This document shows, one piece after another, positions 1-11,974 of a stretch of DNA of 64,000 nucleotides; the first letter of the stretch is position 1; each line of letters begins with the position of its first letter. The DNA is taken from contig NC_089222.1 in the NCBI RefSeq assembly GCF_963924675.1, positions 8,252,501 to 8,316,500 of the forward strand, given 5' to 3'. A program made the translations under genes and the position numbers. The stretch comes from Phocoena phocoena (lineage: Eukaryota; Chordata; Mammalia; Artiodactyla; Phocoenidae). The notes beneath the pieces were generated by a model. That model had not been told where the DNA came from, searched no databases, and saw only the letters and a list, made by a program, of their open reading frames with translations.

Positions 1-417
1 TCAAGGTCTGAAATTGTAGACTCTCTGGTTCCACCAGGACAGTTACCTGGGGCTTCTTTTCTTAGCTTGATGTGCTCCGCTTTACCACTGTTACTCGCTT
101 CTGGCTCTACTGAGGTGTTTTGCAGATTTTTATGATTCTTGCCTAAGCTGGATGGGAGTCTTAAAGACTGAGATCCCATGAACAAAGTCCAATATCATGA
201 TGTCAGCAGATATTGATAGGGGTTTAGGTTCCACAATGTAGGCATTTGTCAAACTGATGGCCCCCTTGGGATCTGTGCATTTCAGTGGATAAAAATATCC
301 CTCATATATTAAAAGATTTTTAAATATTAAAGTCTAGTTGGTGGTGCTCCTGCTGAAAGTTTAGGGGTGCAGTGTCATGATATATGCAGTATGCTTTAAG
401 AAGCATTAAAAAAAAAA
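1..417. other. Unassigned intergenic sequence
   Basis: I see no open coding exon, RNA gene or confidently named repeat here. The stretch ends in a short A-run just before an L1 3' end. Confidence 0.5.
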
Positions 418-575
418 GATGGGGTGGGATTGGGAGGCTGGGAGGGAGGGAGATGCAAGGGGGAAGAGATATGGGGACATATGCATATGTATAGCTGATT
501 CACTTTGTTATAAAGCAGAAACTAAGACACCATTGCAAAGCAATTATACTCTAATAAAGATGTTTTAAAAAAAAG
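418..575 (+). mobile_element. L1 LINE 3' end fragment
   Basis: The sequence runs from a G-rich segment through the motif 'gattcactttgttataaag' and 'gcaattatactctaataaag' into an A-tail. This is the usual 3' end of cetartiodactyl L1 elements. The copy is strongly 5'-truncated, with only the 3'UTR and tail present. 'aaaaagatgg' lies on both sides and may be its target duplication. Confidence 0.8.
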
Positions 576-740
576 ATGGCTTGATGCATCTGTGAATGCG
601 CTAATAGGCAAATGAACATGATAAAGCAAGTAGAGTGAAATGTGAAATGTTAAGAGTTGAATCTAGGTAGTAGGTATATGGGTGTTCACTGTGCGGTTTT
701 TAAAATCTTCTATGTTTGAAATTTTCATCATAAAATGTTC
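576..740 (+). mobile_element. Older L1M 3' end fragment
   Basis: The segment 'gtaggtatatgggtgttcac' followed by 'tgtttgaaattttcatcata' matches the 3'UTR style of older mammalian L1M families. It sits directly downstream of the younger L1 tail and ends at a run of G at 739-747. The subfamily cannot be named by eye. Confidence 0.6.
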
Positions 741-1660
741 GGGGGGGGGAGCCCAGCTTCAATATTAACTCACCCATCACCCCTTCCTCCCAAGCTGTCC
801 CCAGAATTCAGGAGGCAGGCTATTTCCAGGATGTTCTGAAGCAGAAGAAAACAACCTCATTTCAACCGGCCCTGAAAACCATCACTGTCTGAATGGTGAA
901 TGGCTTGTGACATCGACTGAACATTATTTTTCATTATTTCCCTGCTCAGAGCACCCAGATGACATACTGCCTTAGGCTGAAGGCCCACAGTTTCAAGGCC
1001 CTATTCAAAGTGTTATGAGCAGCAGGCAAGGACAGTTCAAGGGCAAAGGATTCAGGAGGCTTGTTGCCTCTGCATAATCAGGCTGCTGTGAGCATTTAGT
1101 GAGCTCCTGTGTGCAGTCCTTTTATGAAGTGAGCACCAACAAAAGAAAAGGCAATGTGTTCATTTACAAAGTATTCACAACTGTGAAAGGATGTCCATCT
1201 AAAATGGAAATCTCATGCATGTGCCCTGAAAAGAACGGAACTTGGAACTTAAGAACTGAGAGACTGATTTGCCCTAAAGGCTGTTATACAGAAGACCCAG
1301 ATTTACCTCCTGACCAATGAAAAAGCGCCAAGAGTCTCTTCCCATCCTCAAGCCAATGAACTTACTGCTTGGACTGCAACCAGACTCCCCGTCTTTGCTC
1401 TCCCCCACCCCATAAATACAGCCCACCCACACACCAGCACAGTCGCCCTTAGCTTGCTGTGGTTTGCATTTCCTTAATTTGCAATTCCCATGCTATTCCT
1501 GAGTAATCTCAATTTCTCATAGTTCAAGCTTAGCTCAATTTACCTCTTCATTTAGTTTAACACAACTTGCTGAGGTAAGCAAACCACAATTAGGAAAGAA
1601 AAGGCTTGGGGAGTAGGAATTGAGGGAGCAGGTTGACCCTTGGAGGTTAGTTCTGGCTTA
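741..1660. other. Unassigned sequence, possibly including LTR-like material
   Basis: No coding exon is supported. A C-rich stretch followed by 'cccataaatacagcccacc' (around 1408-1430) looks like a TATA-type promoter of an old LTR, but I cannot define the ends. A 73-codon cysteine-containing frame at 1099-1320 has no ATG and no recognisable family. Confidence 0.3.
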
Positions 1661-1860
1661 TTAATACTATAGAATAGTATGCAGCTATCACAAAGAATGA
1701 CCATTATACAAATGTAATAGCATAGGTGGATCTCCAGGAAATGCTGCTGAATGAACCCTGTACAGTACAATACCATCTATATTAAAAGCAAACTCACACT
1801 GGCATATAAGTACAATTCTCTATGTGTTCAGTCAATGCATATAAAAATGCAAAAGCCAGA
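1660..1860 (+). mobile_element. L1-like fragment (ORF2 end/3'UTR)
   Basis: Phrases such as 'agaatagtatgcagctatca', then a 'gtggatctccaggaaatgct' segment and 'acaataccatctatattaaa' resemble the L1 region around the ORF2 stop. The copy is diverged and has no intact frame. Confidence 0.5.
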
Positions 1861-2084
1861 GAAAGATTTAGAAAGTTATGCAGCCGACTCCTAAATGTCG
1901 TTGCCTTTACTGGGCTCCCTTGAGAGTAAAACTTCTTTTTCTCATTTTTATATTCCCAGTGCCTCACTCAAAGAAAGTTCTCAATAAATAGTAGTAGTTC
2001 TTTCTATGTGCAAACTGGACTCTGCTTCCCTTGCTCTACCATGATCCCCCTCTTCATGGTAGAGTTTTTAAATTGTAAGTGCAG

Positions 2085-2411
2085 GGGCTTCCCTGGTGGT
2101 GCAGTGGTTAAGAATCCACCTGCCAACGCAGGAGACACGGGTTCAAGCTCTGCCGCGGAGCAACTAAGCCCATGCGCCACAACTATTGAGCCCGTGAGCC
2201 ACAACTACTGAGCCCGTGAGCCACAACTACTGAGCCCGTGTGCCACAAATACCGAAGCCCACGCGCCTAGAGCCTGTGCTCTGCAACAAGAGAAGCCACC
2301 ACAATGAGAAACCCGTGCACCACAACAAAGAGTAGCCCCCACTCGCTGTAACTAGAGAAAGCCCACGCGCAGCAACTAAGACCCCATGCAACCAAAAAAA
2401 AAAAAAAAATT
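2085..2411 (+). mobile_element. CHR-type SINE, long subtype, with internal 22 bp triplication
   Basis: This is a tRNA-derived SINE beginning 'ggcttccctggtggtgcagt', with a B-box-like 'gggttcaagctc', the 'gcaactaagcccatgcgcc' body typical of CHR elements and an A-tail at 2394-2409. A 22 bp body segment is repeated three times in tandem at 2177-2242. Confidence 0.92.
2177..2242 (+). repeat. Three 22 bp tandem units inside a SINE
   Basis: Units at 2177-2198, 2199-2220 and 2221-2242 each read 'ccacaacta..gagcccgtg' and differ at one or two bases. CHR SINE bodies contain related short motifs, so this looks like local expansion within the element. Confidence 0.85.
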
Positions 2412-2429
2412 GTAAGCACAAACCTGATC

Positions 2430-2700
2430 CCACAACCTCCTGCTTGAAACCCTCCAAGGGCTTCTCATAACATTGAAAATACAATCACAACCCCATAACC
2501 TGATTGGCAAGGCCTACCTCTCCAGGCCCTTCTCCCAGGTGTGTGGTTTACTCCAGCCTAACTCAGAAAGCTTTTTCCTGCCTCAGGGCCTTTGCATTTG
2601 CTGTCTTGCCTGACACCTTCCCCCAGACAGCATGACTGGCCCTATTCATCTAGTATCCTTTGTCTGGAGATGCCTTCCCATCTAAGAAAGGAAGGATGGG
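2430..2700. mobile_element. LINE2 (L2) fragment
   Basis: The segments 'aacctcctgcttgaaaccct', 'ccaagggcttctcataac' and 'ctgcctcagggcctttgcat' are characteristic of old mammalian L2 copies. Decay prevents an orientation or subfamily call. Confidence 0.6.
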
Positions 2701-4187
2701 GACCATCTTCTGCTACTCCAACATCTAGTACCTCTTTGCCATACTCCTTCTTACCCACCTTCTATAATACACCAACATCCTGAAGCCCACAGATGGATTG
2801 AAATTGTCCCCACTGAGGATGCAGACTCTGAGGACTAGTCTGGACAAGGGGGTATCACAGGAGGTTTGGCCCAGTGTGTGGCCAATGACTGGCATCCTTC
2901 CCTCCCAGCACAGCCACCTGCTTATTTAGAGACAACAGCTCGATGAGAATATAAAATAAAGGAGGAGACAGATGCCTTAGGCTTGGGCCAACTTCCCACT
3001 GGAGAAAGTGGCTGTGATCACTGGACATTTATTTTAATAACCTCTAAAATAAAATCTGTCTAAGGAAAAATTACTGGAAAACAATTAGGAAATAAATCTT
3101 AGGATGGGGAAACATAAAATCTCCGTCCCTGGTTTTCAAGCATCTTTGCAATTAAATCATGATTTCCAGTGTGAGTCTTAACTCTGCAGCAAATACCATT
3201 AGTGCTATTTTTTTCATTTTTATTTTTAGTTGTTCTTAATAGCAATTTTCATATCTAATGTGAATAGGCCTAAATGTGTTTGGCTGAGCACTGCCCTTGT
3301 AAAGAGAGAGGGTTTTTTCCCTTTTGTTTCTGTTTATAATTACTAACACATATGACTGTTTTACCAGCCTACCTACCATTTACAATGAAGGTACAAAGTA
3401 GGTAAAAGAAATGAAGTCTCCCTCTTCTGAACTCCGGCTAAATGGCTGACTGCTTTTCTAAAGCAATATGTGAGTATCTAACTCTTTGAGCAACTTGAAA
3501 ATTATATAAGAAAATCAAATTTCCAAGGAACCAAACTTTGGTACGACCTAGATTTTCTCTACCAATCTGAATGTCATGAATTTTACTAATGTTAGTGCCA
3601 GATTATTTTTTAAAATAAAGGTAAGAGGGAGTCTAATTCCCTAACTCTATAAAAGTGTTCATACACATAATTTCACAAATTAAGAAAAAGATTTTTAGGA
3701 CAGGTTTTCTAGTTTAGGGTCTCCTTATCAAGGGAAAATCTGTTTCCTCAAGTCCTTAGTCTTAAGTCCTGGCTGGCTGACCCTCTGGGTCTAAAATCAA
3801 AGCTCAGAGTGGAGTGTTTCAAAATTTATAAAGTAGGTGCTATACATGAGCAACCACTTTGGGTGAAAGCAACAAACAAAAGTGAAGCATAGTAACATAA
3901 CATCCTCCCAAAGCACAAAAATGTCTATGTTGTTATAAAATATTTCAAACATATAGAAAAATAAAGGGAGTGATTTAATTTCTGTACATTCACCAGCCAC
4001 ATTTTCTTAATGTTTTCATTTGCCGGCGAGATATATATTATTAGTTTAAGAAATCCTCCTTCCTAAGTCCCTTTATCTCAGTTTCCCAGTGCCTGCCTCC
4101 ACAGAAGTAAACACACTAAGGCAGGCTGTATCCTTCTTGTTCATGTTTTTCAACATTTACGAAATAAAGCCTGTAGTAAACACACTA
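2701..4187. other. Unassigned, mostly unique intergenic sequence
   Basis: The sequence is AT-rich with no recognisable exon, RNA gene or clear repeat family. It may hide old, unalignable repeat remains. Confidence 0.45.
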
Positions 4188-4775
4188 ATTTTAAAAAATT
4201 TTTTTATTAAAATAGAGTTGATTTACAATGTTGTGTTAGTTTCTGGTGTACAGCACTGTGATTCAGTTGTACATAAATATCAATTCTTTTTCAGATTCTT
4301 TTCCATTATAGGTTATTACAAGATACTGATTATAGTTCCCTGTGGTATACAGTAGGTCCTTGATGTTTATCTATTTTATACATAGTAGTGTAAGGTATGT
4401 ATGTTAATCCCAAACTCCTTATTTATCTCTCCATCTCTCATCTCCTTTGGTAACCATAAGTTTGTTTTCTATGTGTGTAAGTCTGTTTCTGTTTTGTAAA
4501 TAGGTTCATTTGTATCATTTTTTAAGATTCCACATATAAGTGATAGCATATGATATTTGTCTTTCTCTGTCTGCCTTACTTCACTTAGTATGATCATCTC
4601 TGGGTCCATCCATGTTGCTGCAATTGGCATTATTTCATTCCTTTTTACGGCTGAGTAATATTCCATTGTATATAAGTGCCACATCTTTATCCATTCCTCT
4701 GTCGATGGACACTTAGGTTGCTTCCATGCCTTGGCTATTGTGAATAGTGCTGCTAGGAACATTGGAGCAAGCATG
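4188..4775 (-). mobile_element. L1 LINE 3' end, antisense
   Basis: Read on the minus strand it encodes decayed ORF2 C-terminal text (for example 'WKQPKCPSTEEWIKMW' and 'YYSAVKRNEIMP'), then an L1 3'UTR ending with 'aacattgtaaatcaactcta'-type sequence and an A-tail (T-rich at 4198-4205 on plus). The copy is 5'-truncated. Confidence 0.88.
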
Positions 4776-4794
4776 CTCTTATTAATTGTCTAGC

Positions 4795-5830
4795 TCAATG
4801 AATGTTTATATATGCATATACTTGATCATCCGCCATCCAGACTGATATAACAATATATTCCCAACACCCAAGAAGGCTGCTTTTGACCCCTTTCTAGTCA
4901 GTGCCCTAAGGCAACCATTACTCTGGCTTCATCGTCATAGATTAGTCTTGTCTGTTCTTGAACTTCATGTAAATATGCCCATAGAGCAGGGACTCATGTT
5001 GTCACGCTCTTCTTTGGAATACCGTTATGTTGATGATGTCTGTCATGTTGTTCCATGTGCCATATGTCACTTATTTTTATGGTGGTGTAGTATTCTATTA
5101 TATGACTATCACAGTTTGTTTATTCGTTCTCTTGTTGATGAACATTTCCAGTTTTTTACTACTATGAATAAAGTTGCTATGAATATTCTTATACTGCCTT
5201 TTTGTTGTCGTATATGCCTATTTCTCCAGGGTATATACCTAGGGGGGACAGTTGCTAAATCATAGGGAAAGTGTATGTCAAGCTTTAATAGGTCCTGTCC
5301 CTCCCAAAATAATTGTACCAATTTATACTCCTGCTCACGGTGTGTGAGGATGACAGCACCGCCCTCCTCATAAAGCTTTGGTACCGTGGATCTCTTTAAT
5401 TTTCACCATTTTGGTGGTTGTCGAGTAGTATATTTCTTTGTGGTTTTCATTAGCATTTACAACATGCATAATAACATTGAGCACATTTTCATTTGCGTCT
5501 TGGCATCTAGGATGTCCATCTTTTGTGAAACAAATGTCTGTGCTAGTCTTTTACCCATTTTTGATTGTTTTGTGGTAGATTTTTACTGTACAGTCTGGAT
5601 TTGAATCCTTCGATGGATATATATGTTGCAAATCTCTTAGTCTGTGACTTGCTTTTTCACTCTTTTGAGTGTCCTTTGATGATCAGAAGCTTTTACTTTT
5701 ATGGGTTTGATTTGTCTGTATTTTATTTTATGTTTAGTGTTTCCATGTGTCCCGTTTAAAAACTCTTTGCCTAGCCCGTGTTTGTAAAGATACTCTCCTA
5801 TGCGTTCTTTGAGTTTTATTGACCTTATCT
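4795..5830 (-). mobile_element. Older L1M fragment, antisense
   Basis: The plus strand has the usual antisense L1 phrases: 'gtagtattctattatatgac', 'actatgaataaagttgctat', 'gggtatatacctaggggg' and 'aatttatactcctgctcacg'. It is more diverged than the neighbouring L1 at 4188-4775 and represents an older copy with many frame breaks. Confidence 0.7.
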
Positions 5831-7734
5831 CTCACATGTACGACTCTTTTGCAACTCAGTCAATTACTGAGTATAATGTGAGATGGCAGTGGTCATGGTC
5901 ACCATCTTATTAAACTTTCTCTTTGTATGTTATTTCTAAACTATCATGTGAAATGTTTGGAGCAGAAGGATTGCCTTATAGCATGGCCTTCTAGCTCAAT
6001 CTTTACTGAGAGTTCACTGTAATATTGCCTTTTAAGAATAGTCTTGATACTCCCATTAAAGACTGCATGCTCTTTAATTCATTTTTAAAGCAGGATCACC
6101 CTTGGCCTCAGGCCAAAGGAGCCCCTACACTGGGGTCCACAGTTTAAAGAATCCCTCGTGTCATAAACGCTCAAAGACAAAGTGGAGGCGGGGGCATCTC
6201 TGTCACTTGTCACTTGTCACCTGGTATGAGCTTCAGACAGGGCAACCCCGTAAACCTGGACTTCACCCTTCTACCCAGCAGGATCAAGCCCTTGCCTGAG
6301 ACGCACTTCCTCACATCTGTTGTCCTTGAGCCTGGAAACAGAAGGCGCCTGCATAGGAATACTGAGAAGTTTTGCATGTGAAAGAGGCACAGTTTTGGAG
6401 TGCAGGAAGGATTTGAGTGGCAGGAATGCTTAGGTAAGAGAAAAGACAAATTAATTAACTTGTCAAATCCTCCTTCTAAGCGTGAATGCAAAAGATTCTT
6501 GCATAACAAAGTATTCTTTCCCAGAGTACCAAGCAGCCGTTTTCTTGCTTCTCTTTGTGTTCCAATTCATGGTTCTGAGGATCCTCGTCAACCAGCGCCA
6601 CATTCACTAACGCTGCCCAGTGTCTGAGGAACATTTTGTAATATTAAGGAATTCATTTTACCCTTAAATGTATATGTATAGAGATCCAAACATTATCTCC
6701 GGGAAGCACGAAATAGACTTTTTCATTGACAAATAGATGAACATTGAATGCAAAGAGTGTGAACAGTTTTATAAAATTATTTAGGAAGACGTCACTGAAT
6801 TCTCTAAAAAGCTAATAAAACATTCAGCTTATTTTAATATCTTTGACTAAAAATTTGATAGTGATTAACTATAACTTCATTTTGCCTTTTAGTTTTGAAA
6901 GGGCACTTTGACTACGGTAGAAGAAAGAGCATTTTTTTAAAATGTAAAAAATAATTTGAATTTTTAAATTTTTTTACATTCATGTCATTCACCTTTTTTT
7001 GGATGAACATACATTTAAATTTTGTACACTTTAAATACGATTACATTTTGACCGGGTAGTTATGTATAATTTTGAATTTAAAAAAATAAAGAAAAAGAAG
7101 AAAAAAAAAGTCCATGAGAAAAATGTGCTTAGAGTATTGTCTGGCAAATAATGGGTATTCCATAAATATTAGGGATCCCTGTCTGCCACCCACCCTTTTC
7201 CTCTCTTGGTTTTAACTTGATATCAGATTAAACATCCTTTCCCTCCCTCTTTTTCCCACTCTCCACCCTCCAAATACAAACATACATATCCTGTTTGGAA
7301 TGTGGTTGCCTTATGGAAACAAGTCTAAAATTTGGAAGAAAACAGAGCCAGCAGAATTGACAGGAGACATTAGGGGAATCTCGTTGAGGCCAAATTAAAA
7401 GCTCAGTTGTTAAAGATACCCAATTCTTTTTGAAGAATTCTGACATACCACATATGTCAGGCACTTCTCAGCCTAGTGAGGAGTTTTGGGCATCTCAGAA
7501 ATGTGGGTCAGACCAAAGGGAATTTAATCGATTCTTGCTAATCATTTGACTTACAGGTTGGGCTGCCAGCCCTCAGCAAACCGAATGAAAGCTTCAGGAA
7601 GTTAGCACTGCTGACCACATCCTCACAGCTTTAGACACACACCTGGAACGTTTCAACAGCTGGAATCCAATTTCTGAGTTGATCTATGAGAAAATCAAAT
7701 TTGTTGTAGCACTCAACAATAATAAAAGAAGAAT
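5831..7734. other. Unassigned intergenic sequence
   Basis: No exon or RNA gene is supported. The region has AT-rich patches at 6900-7110 and an A-rich run near 7080-7110. The open frames around 6100-6630 lack any recognisable domain. Confidence 0.4.
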
Positions 7735-7900
7735 AACTAACAGTTTGGGGGTACCTACTACATGGTAGGCACTGCACTAATCCCTTTCTGCAAAATGTTC
7801 CATCTAATCCTTACCAGGACGTGAGGGCTATTATCTCCATCATAGAGATGATGAACTTGGGGCTCAGAGAAGTTAAGTAACTTACACCAGACTCTCTCCT
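7735..7900 (+). mobile_element. MIR SINE
   Basis: The sequence contains 'ctactacatggtaggcactg', 'taatccttaccaggacgtga' and 'gctcagagaagttaagtaac', which are diagnostic MIR core and 3' segments in plus orientation. Confidence 0.8.
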
Positions 7901-7971
7901 GATTTTAACCACTTTAACTTACAGCTGATGACAATGGTGGCTACTGTTTTTTTGTTTGCTTGTTTTTGTTT

Positions 7972-8792
7972 TTTTAAATTTTTATTGGAGTATAGTCGAT
8001 TTACAATGTTGTGTTAGTTTCAGGTGTACAGTAAATTGAATCAGTTATACGTACATATGGGTATACACATATACATATATATACATATGGGTATACACAT
8101 ATACATATGTGTGTATATATCTATATATCTATATCTATCTATCTATATATATATATATATCCACAATTTTTTTAGATTCTTTTCCTGTATAGGCCATTAC
8201 AGAGTATTGAGTAGAGTTCCCTGTGCTTATTAGTTATCTGCTTTATATATAGTAGTGTGTATATGTCAATCCAATCTCCCAATTTATCCCTCCTCCCCCT
8301 TACGCCCTGGTAACCGTAAGTCTGTTTTCTACATCTGTGACTTTATTTCTGTTTTGTAAATAAGTTCATTTGTACCCTTTTTTAAGATTCCACATATAAG
8401 CGATATCATATGTTTGTCTTTGTCTGACTTACTTCGCTCAGTATGACAATCTCTAGGTTCATCCATGTTGCTGCATGTGGCATTATTTCGTTCTTTTTTA
8501 TGGCTGAGTAATATTCCAGTGTATATATGTACCACATCTTCTTTAGCTAGTCATCTGTCAATGGACATTTTGGTTGTTTCCATGTCTTGGCTATTGTAAA
8601 TAGTGCTGCAATGAACATTGGGGAGCATATATCTTTTCAAATTAGAGTTTTCTCCAGAGATATGCCCAGGAGTAGGATTGCAGGATCATATAGTAACTCT
8701 ATTTTTAGTTTTTTAAGGAACCTCCATACTTTTCTCCATAGTGGCTGTATCAATTTACATTCCCACCAGCAGTGTGGGAGGATTCCTTGATG
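7972..8792 (-). mobile_element. L1 LINE 3' end, antisense
   Basis: The minus strand carries degenerate ORF2 C-terminus ('[25 protein letters not shown]'-type text split across positions 8640-8790) followed by the L1 3'UTR. It is 5'-truncated and interrupted by an ATACAT/TA simple repeat at about 8055-8160. Confidence 0.88.
8055..8160. repeat. Simple repeat, ATACAT/CTAT/TA mixture
   Basis: A compound microsatellite of 'gggtatacacatatacatat' repeats, then 'ctatatat', then (TA)n, lies within the L1 3'UTR. It probably expanded after insertion. Confidence 0.85.
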
Positions 8793-9068
8793 GTGGCTAC
8801 TGTTTACTGAGAGCTGACTAAGGGCCTGGACATGTGTTATAACAAATTTCATCTTTGTAAAAACTCTAATGGGAAGCATTTAGGAGTCCCAGCTACAGAT
8901 AAAGAGCATCCAGCTGCAGCACCTGGAATTATGTGGAATACAGACGATGATAATAATAGGTGCAGAGTCTCTTCCCCACCTCCTCTTTTCTGTGCAGAAG
9001 AGGCTATTTTTCATTCTAGGGCCGTACTAGTCAATATAGCTTTCTGTGATAATGAAAATGTTTTACAT

Positions 9069-9230
9069 CGGCGCTGTCCAATATGGTAGCTACTGACCAC
9101 ATGTGGCCATTGAGCATGTAAAACATGGCCGATGACACTGATGAACTAAAATTTTAATTTTCTTTTAACTAGTTAAATTTAAATAGCACACGTGGCTAGT
9201 GGCTACCATTTTGGGCAGCACAGCTGTAGA
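9069..9230. mobile_element. Small non-autonomous DNA transposon (hAT/MER-type)
   Basis: The ends are imperfect inverted repeats: 'gctgtccaatatggtagcta' on the left mirrors 'ggctaccattttgggcagc' on the right. The interior is AT-rich with 'gtggctagtggctacc'. The overall form matches a short MER-class DNA transposon common in mammals. I do not assign a subfamily. Confidence 0.7.
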
Positions 9231-9423
9231 GGGTAAAACCGCTTGGTGGCCAAGTTCCCAACAGAGTCTAAGAGTTTCTCACACTCCACTCTTCTTTCTC
9301 TTAGCTCTACTATTGGTCAGCTTCTGGGGCAGGAGCCTCAGACTAAGGCACTGCTAAGAACTGAGGAAGAGGGAAAAGGATCAGGATCTTTCTTACTCCC
9401 TTTATTCAAAACGAAATACTTAT

Positions 9424-9547
9424 AGGGAATTCCCTGGCGGTCCAGTGGTTAGGACTCTGGGCTTTTCACTGCTGAGGGCACAGGTTCAATCCCTGGTCGG
9501 GGAACTAAGATCCTGCAAACTGTGCGGGCACAGACAAAAAAAAAAAA
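9424..9547 (+). mobile_element. CHR-related SINE, short subtype
   Basis: It starts 'gggaattccctggcggtcca', includes a B-box-like 'ggttcaatccctggtcgg', and ends in an A-tail at 9536-9547. It is one of five short-subtype copies on the same strand between 9.4 and 15.9 kb. Confidence 0.9.
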
Positions 9548-9830
9548 TCCTAAATATTTAAGTGTGCAAACACTTATTTCACGTGTTCATTTACTTATCT
9601 AACAAATATTTATGGAGCTCTCCCCACATGGCAGGTATATCTGCTTATTATAAGTCTATGCATTGGCCCCTGGGTTAAAACAGCAAGCAAGGCAGGACTG
9701 GAGAGACAGACATTAATTAAATCATCACACAAATGCATCATTAGAAACTCACTCAAATAAAGGGAAAGTATCAGGAGTTGTGAAGGTTTTTAAGGACAGA
9801 GGATTCACGTGAGGCATTGGGAAACACTTT

Positions 9831-10126
9831 TTTTTTTTTTGGCTGCGTTGGCTCTTCGTTGCTGCGCACGGGCCTTTCTCTAGCTGCGGAGAACAGGGGC
9901 TACTCTTCATTGCGGTGGGTGGGCTTCTCATTGCGGTGGCTTGTCTTGTTGTGGAACACGGCCTCTAGGTGTGTGGGCTTCAGTAATTGTGGCTCGCAGG
10001 CTCAGTAGTTGTGGCGCAGGGGCTTAGTTGCTCCACGGCATGTGGGATCTTCCCTGACCCAGGCTCGAACCCCTGTCCCCTGCATTGGCAGGAAGATTCT
10101 TAACCACTGTGCCACAAGGGAAGCCC
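9831..10126 (-). mobile_element. CHR-type SINE, long subtype, antisense
   Basis: The T-run at 9829-9840 is its tail. The body reads in reverse to the 5' end at 'cacaagggaagccc'. 'tgggaaacactttt' flanks it on both sides (about 9818-9831 and 10127-10140) as a target-site duplication. Confidence 0.93.
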
Positions 10127-10320
10127 TGGGAAACACTTTTCTGATGGTGCTCAAATTCAGCTTGTGGAAGTGATGTTTTAGGTGAGAGATTAAGAATGAG
10201 TTAGAATTAACTGAGTGACAAGGAAGGAAAAGCATTCAGGGTGGAGGGAATAGCATGTACAAGCCTGAGGTGTGCAGAGTGTGGACATGATTGAGGAACT
10301 TTAAAGAAAGGGTCAGTGGG

Positions 10321-10440
10321 GGAATTCCCTGGCAATCCAGTGGTTAGTACTCTGCGCTTCCACTGCCGAGGTTCCAGGTTCAATTCCTGGTCGGGGAATT
10401 AAGATCCCCCAAGCTGCATGCAGTGTGGAAAAAAAAAGAA
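10321..10440 (+). mobile_element. CHR-related SINE, short subtype
   Basis: It begins 'ggaattccctggcaatccag' and has an A-rich tail running to about 10457. 'aaagaaagggtcagtggg' on the left and 'aaagaaagggacagtggg' on the right form an 18 bp target duplication with one difference. Confidence 0.92.
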
Positions 10441-10459
10441 AAGAAAAAGAAAAAAAAGA

Positions 10460-11399
10460 AAGGGACAGTGGGAAGAGACAGGCTGAGGCTTTCTGCACAG
10501 CTTCATCTGCCATATCAGGGCTTCTGACCTTTATCCTAAAAGCAGTGGCTGGCTACTGAAAGGATTTAAGCCGAGGAGTGACCTGATTAGAAAATAAACT
10601 TAAAAAACAAAACCAAACACACAAAAACCTTGGCTTTTCACAAGGGCGTCATTGTTCTCTGTTCCTTCCTTCCCTCTCCAGCAGGCAGGCAGGTGACTTC
10701 CCCAGACACAGGGCTGCAGCTGGCTCAGGACAGACTAGAAGAGCTTGGTCCTGGGCCCAGTGGATGAATGGAGCTGAGCTGTGTTCTTTCCTCTCATGCT
10801 CTGTGTGTTCTGTGTGTTTCTGCCATTGAATAAATACTGGGTATTTATAAAAACTGTCAGCAAGCCACCCACTCCCTTTTCTCTGCCTCAGGCCCAGAAG
10901 CCCTCAAACAGTAACAGGCTGTACCAGAATCTCTGTGATATCCAGAGATCCAGCTCCTAAAGGACAGCTAAATATAACTCTCTTCCACACAGGCTGGTGT
11001 CTGTCGTCTCCACTTTTACGATCCTAGCTGTGGAACATCCAGGAAACTTGAACTTGACGGGCGGTTTACACCAAACCAGGGAAGAGGGGTGTCACTGGGG
11101 AGGTGGGGTGACTTCCAGTATTTTCTTTTCTGGCCACCTTTCCATTGAGCCACAGGTCATGGATTGGCCTTCAGAGGGGAGAATGACAAGTGAAAGAATT
11201 TATTCCAGTGAGAGAAGGGCAAGAAGAGTGAAAAGGAGAGGAAGGACTTGTGAGTGTATTTGAACTTCAAAGTAATGAGACTCCAACTTCCTTCACAAAA
11301 TGCACCTGTTACGGTCCTCGTCTTCCAAAATGAATTGATTTTACCTCCTTGCCTGGCATCGTAGAAAAGTCCCCCATTTTGTTGTTTAACACACTTGAA
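10460..11399. other. Unassigned intergenic sequence
   Basis: No exon with splice sites or recognisable domain is visible. The 88-codon frame at 10997-11263 has no known family and no coding signature. Confidence 0.4.
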
Positions 11400-11515
11400 C
11401 TTGACTCCCAGCTCTGTTGCTTACTCGGGGCAAGGTAACTCACCACCCAGAGCTTCAGGGTCCTTGTCTGTAAAATGGGTTAATGGTGCTTGTTTGCAAG
11501 GCTGTGTGACTGTGA
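11400..11515 (+). mobile_element. MIR SINE fragment
   Basis: The pattern 'ctctgttgcttactcggggc' and 'cttgtctgtaaaatgggtta' is the central MIR region in plus orientation. Confidence 0.65.
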
Positions 11516-11548
11516 GACAATGTGGATGGAATGCCTAGAAATAAGCAG

Positions 11549-11650
11549 GGACTTCCCTGGTGGTCCAAGGACTCCGCACTTCCAATGTCGGGGACGTGGG
11601 TTCGATCCCTGGTCCAGGAACTGAGATCCTGCCAAAAAAAAAAAAAAAAC
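11549..11650 (+). mobile_element. CHR-related SINE, short subtype
   Basis: It opens 'gggacttccctggtggtcca', has 'gtgggttcgatccctggtcc' as the B-box region and an A-tail. 'aaataagca' is present on both sides as a probable target duplication. Confidence 0.88.
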
Positions 11651-11974
11651 AGAAAAAGAAACATAAATAAGCACCGGCTTTGTTATTATCCAGTAATGCA
11701 TCTGTGTGTCTCTCTTCCTCATGACACTGAGCTCCTCAAGTGCAAAGAACTCTCACTGGACTTTATATCTACTATCTACTCCTGCAAGTACTCAAGATAT
11801 AAAATGAATGGTTGATGTAGTTCTCTAATAGTGAAGGAATTCCTCTCTTCCTGCCCAAGGTGGTCAATCTTCTAATTTCCTACACCCTTGACTGTTTATT
11901 TAGACACAAATTGGGAAAATAAAATTAGTGGATACACTTCCAGAAAGATAGTTTCCTACAATGTTTCTACTTAC

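Noticed and set aside
1099..1320. 73-codon cysteine-containing frame that looks like a small secreted protein
   Set aside because: It starts with GTG, which mammals seldom use, has no signal peptide, no splice sites and no family match that I can see.
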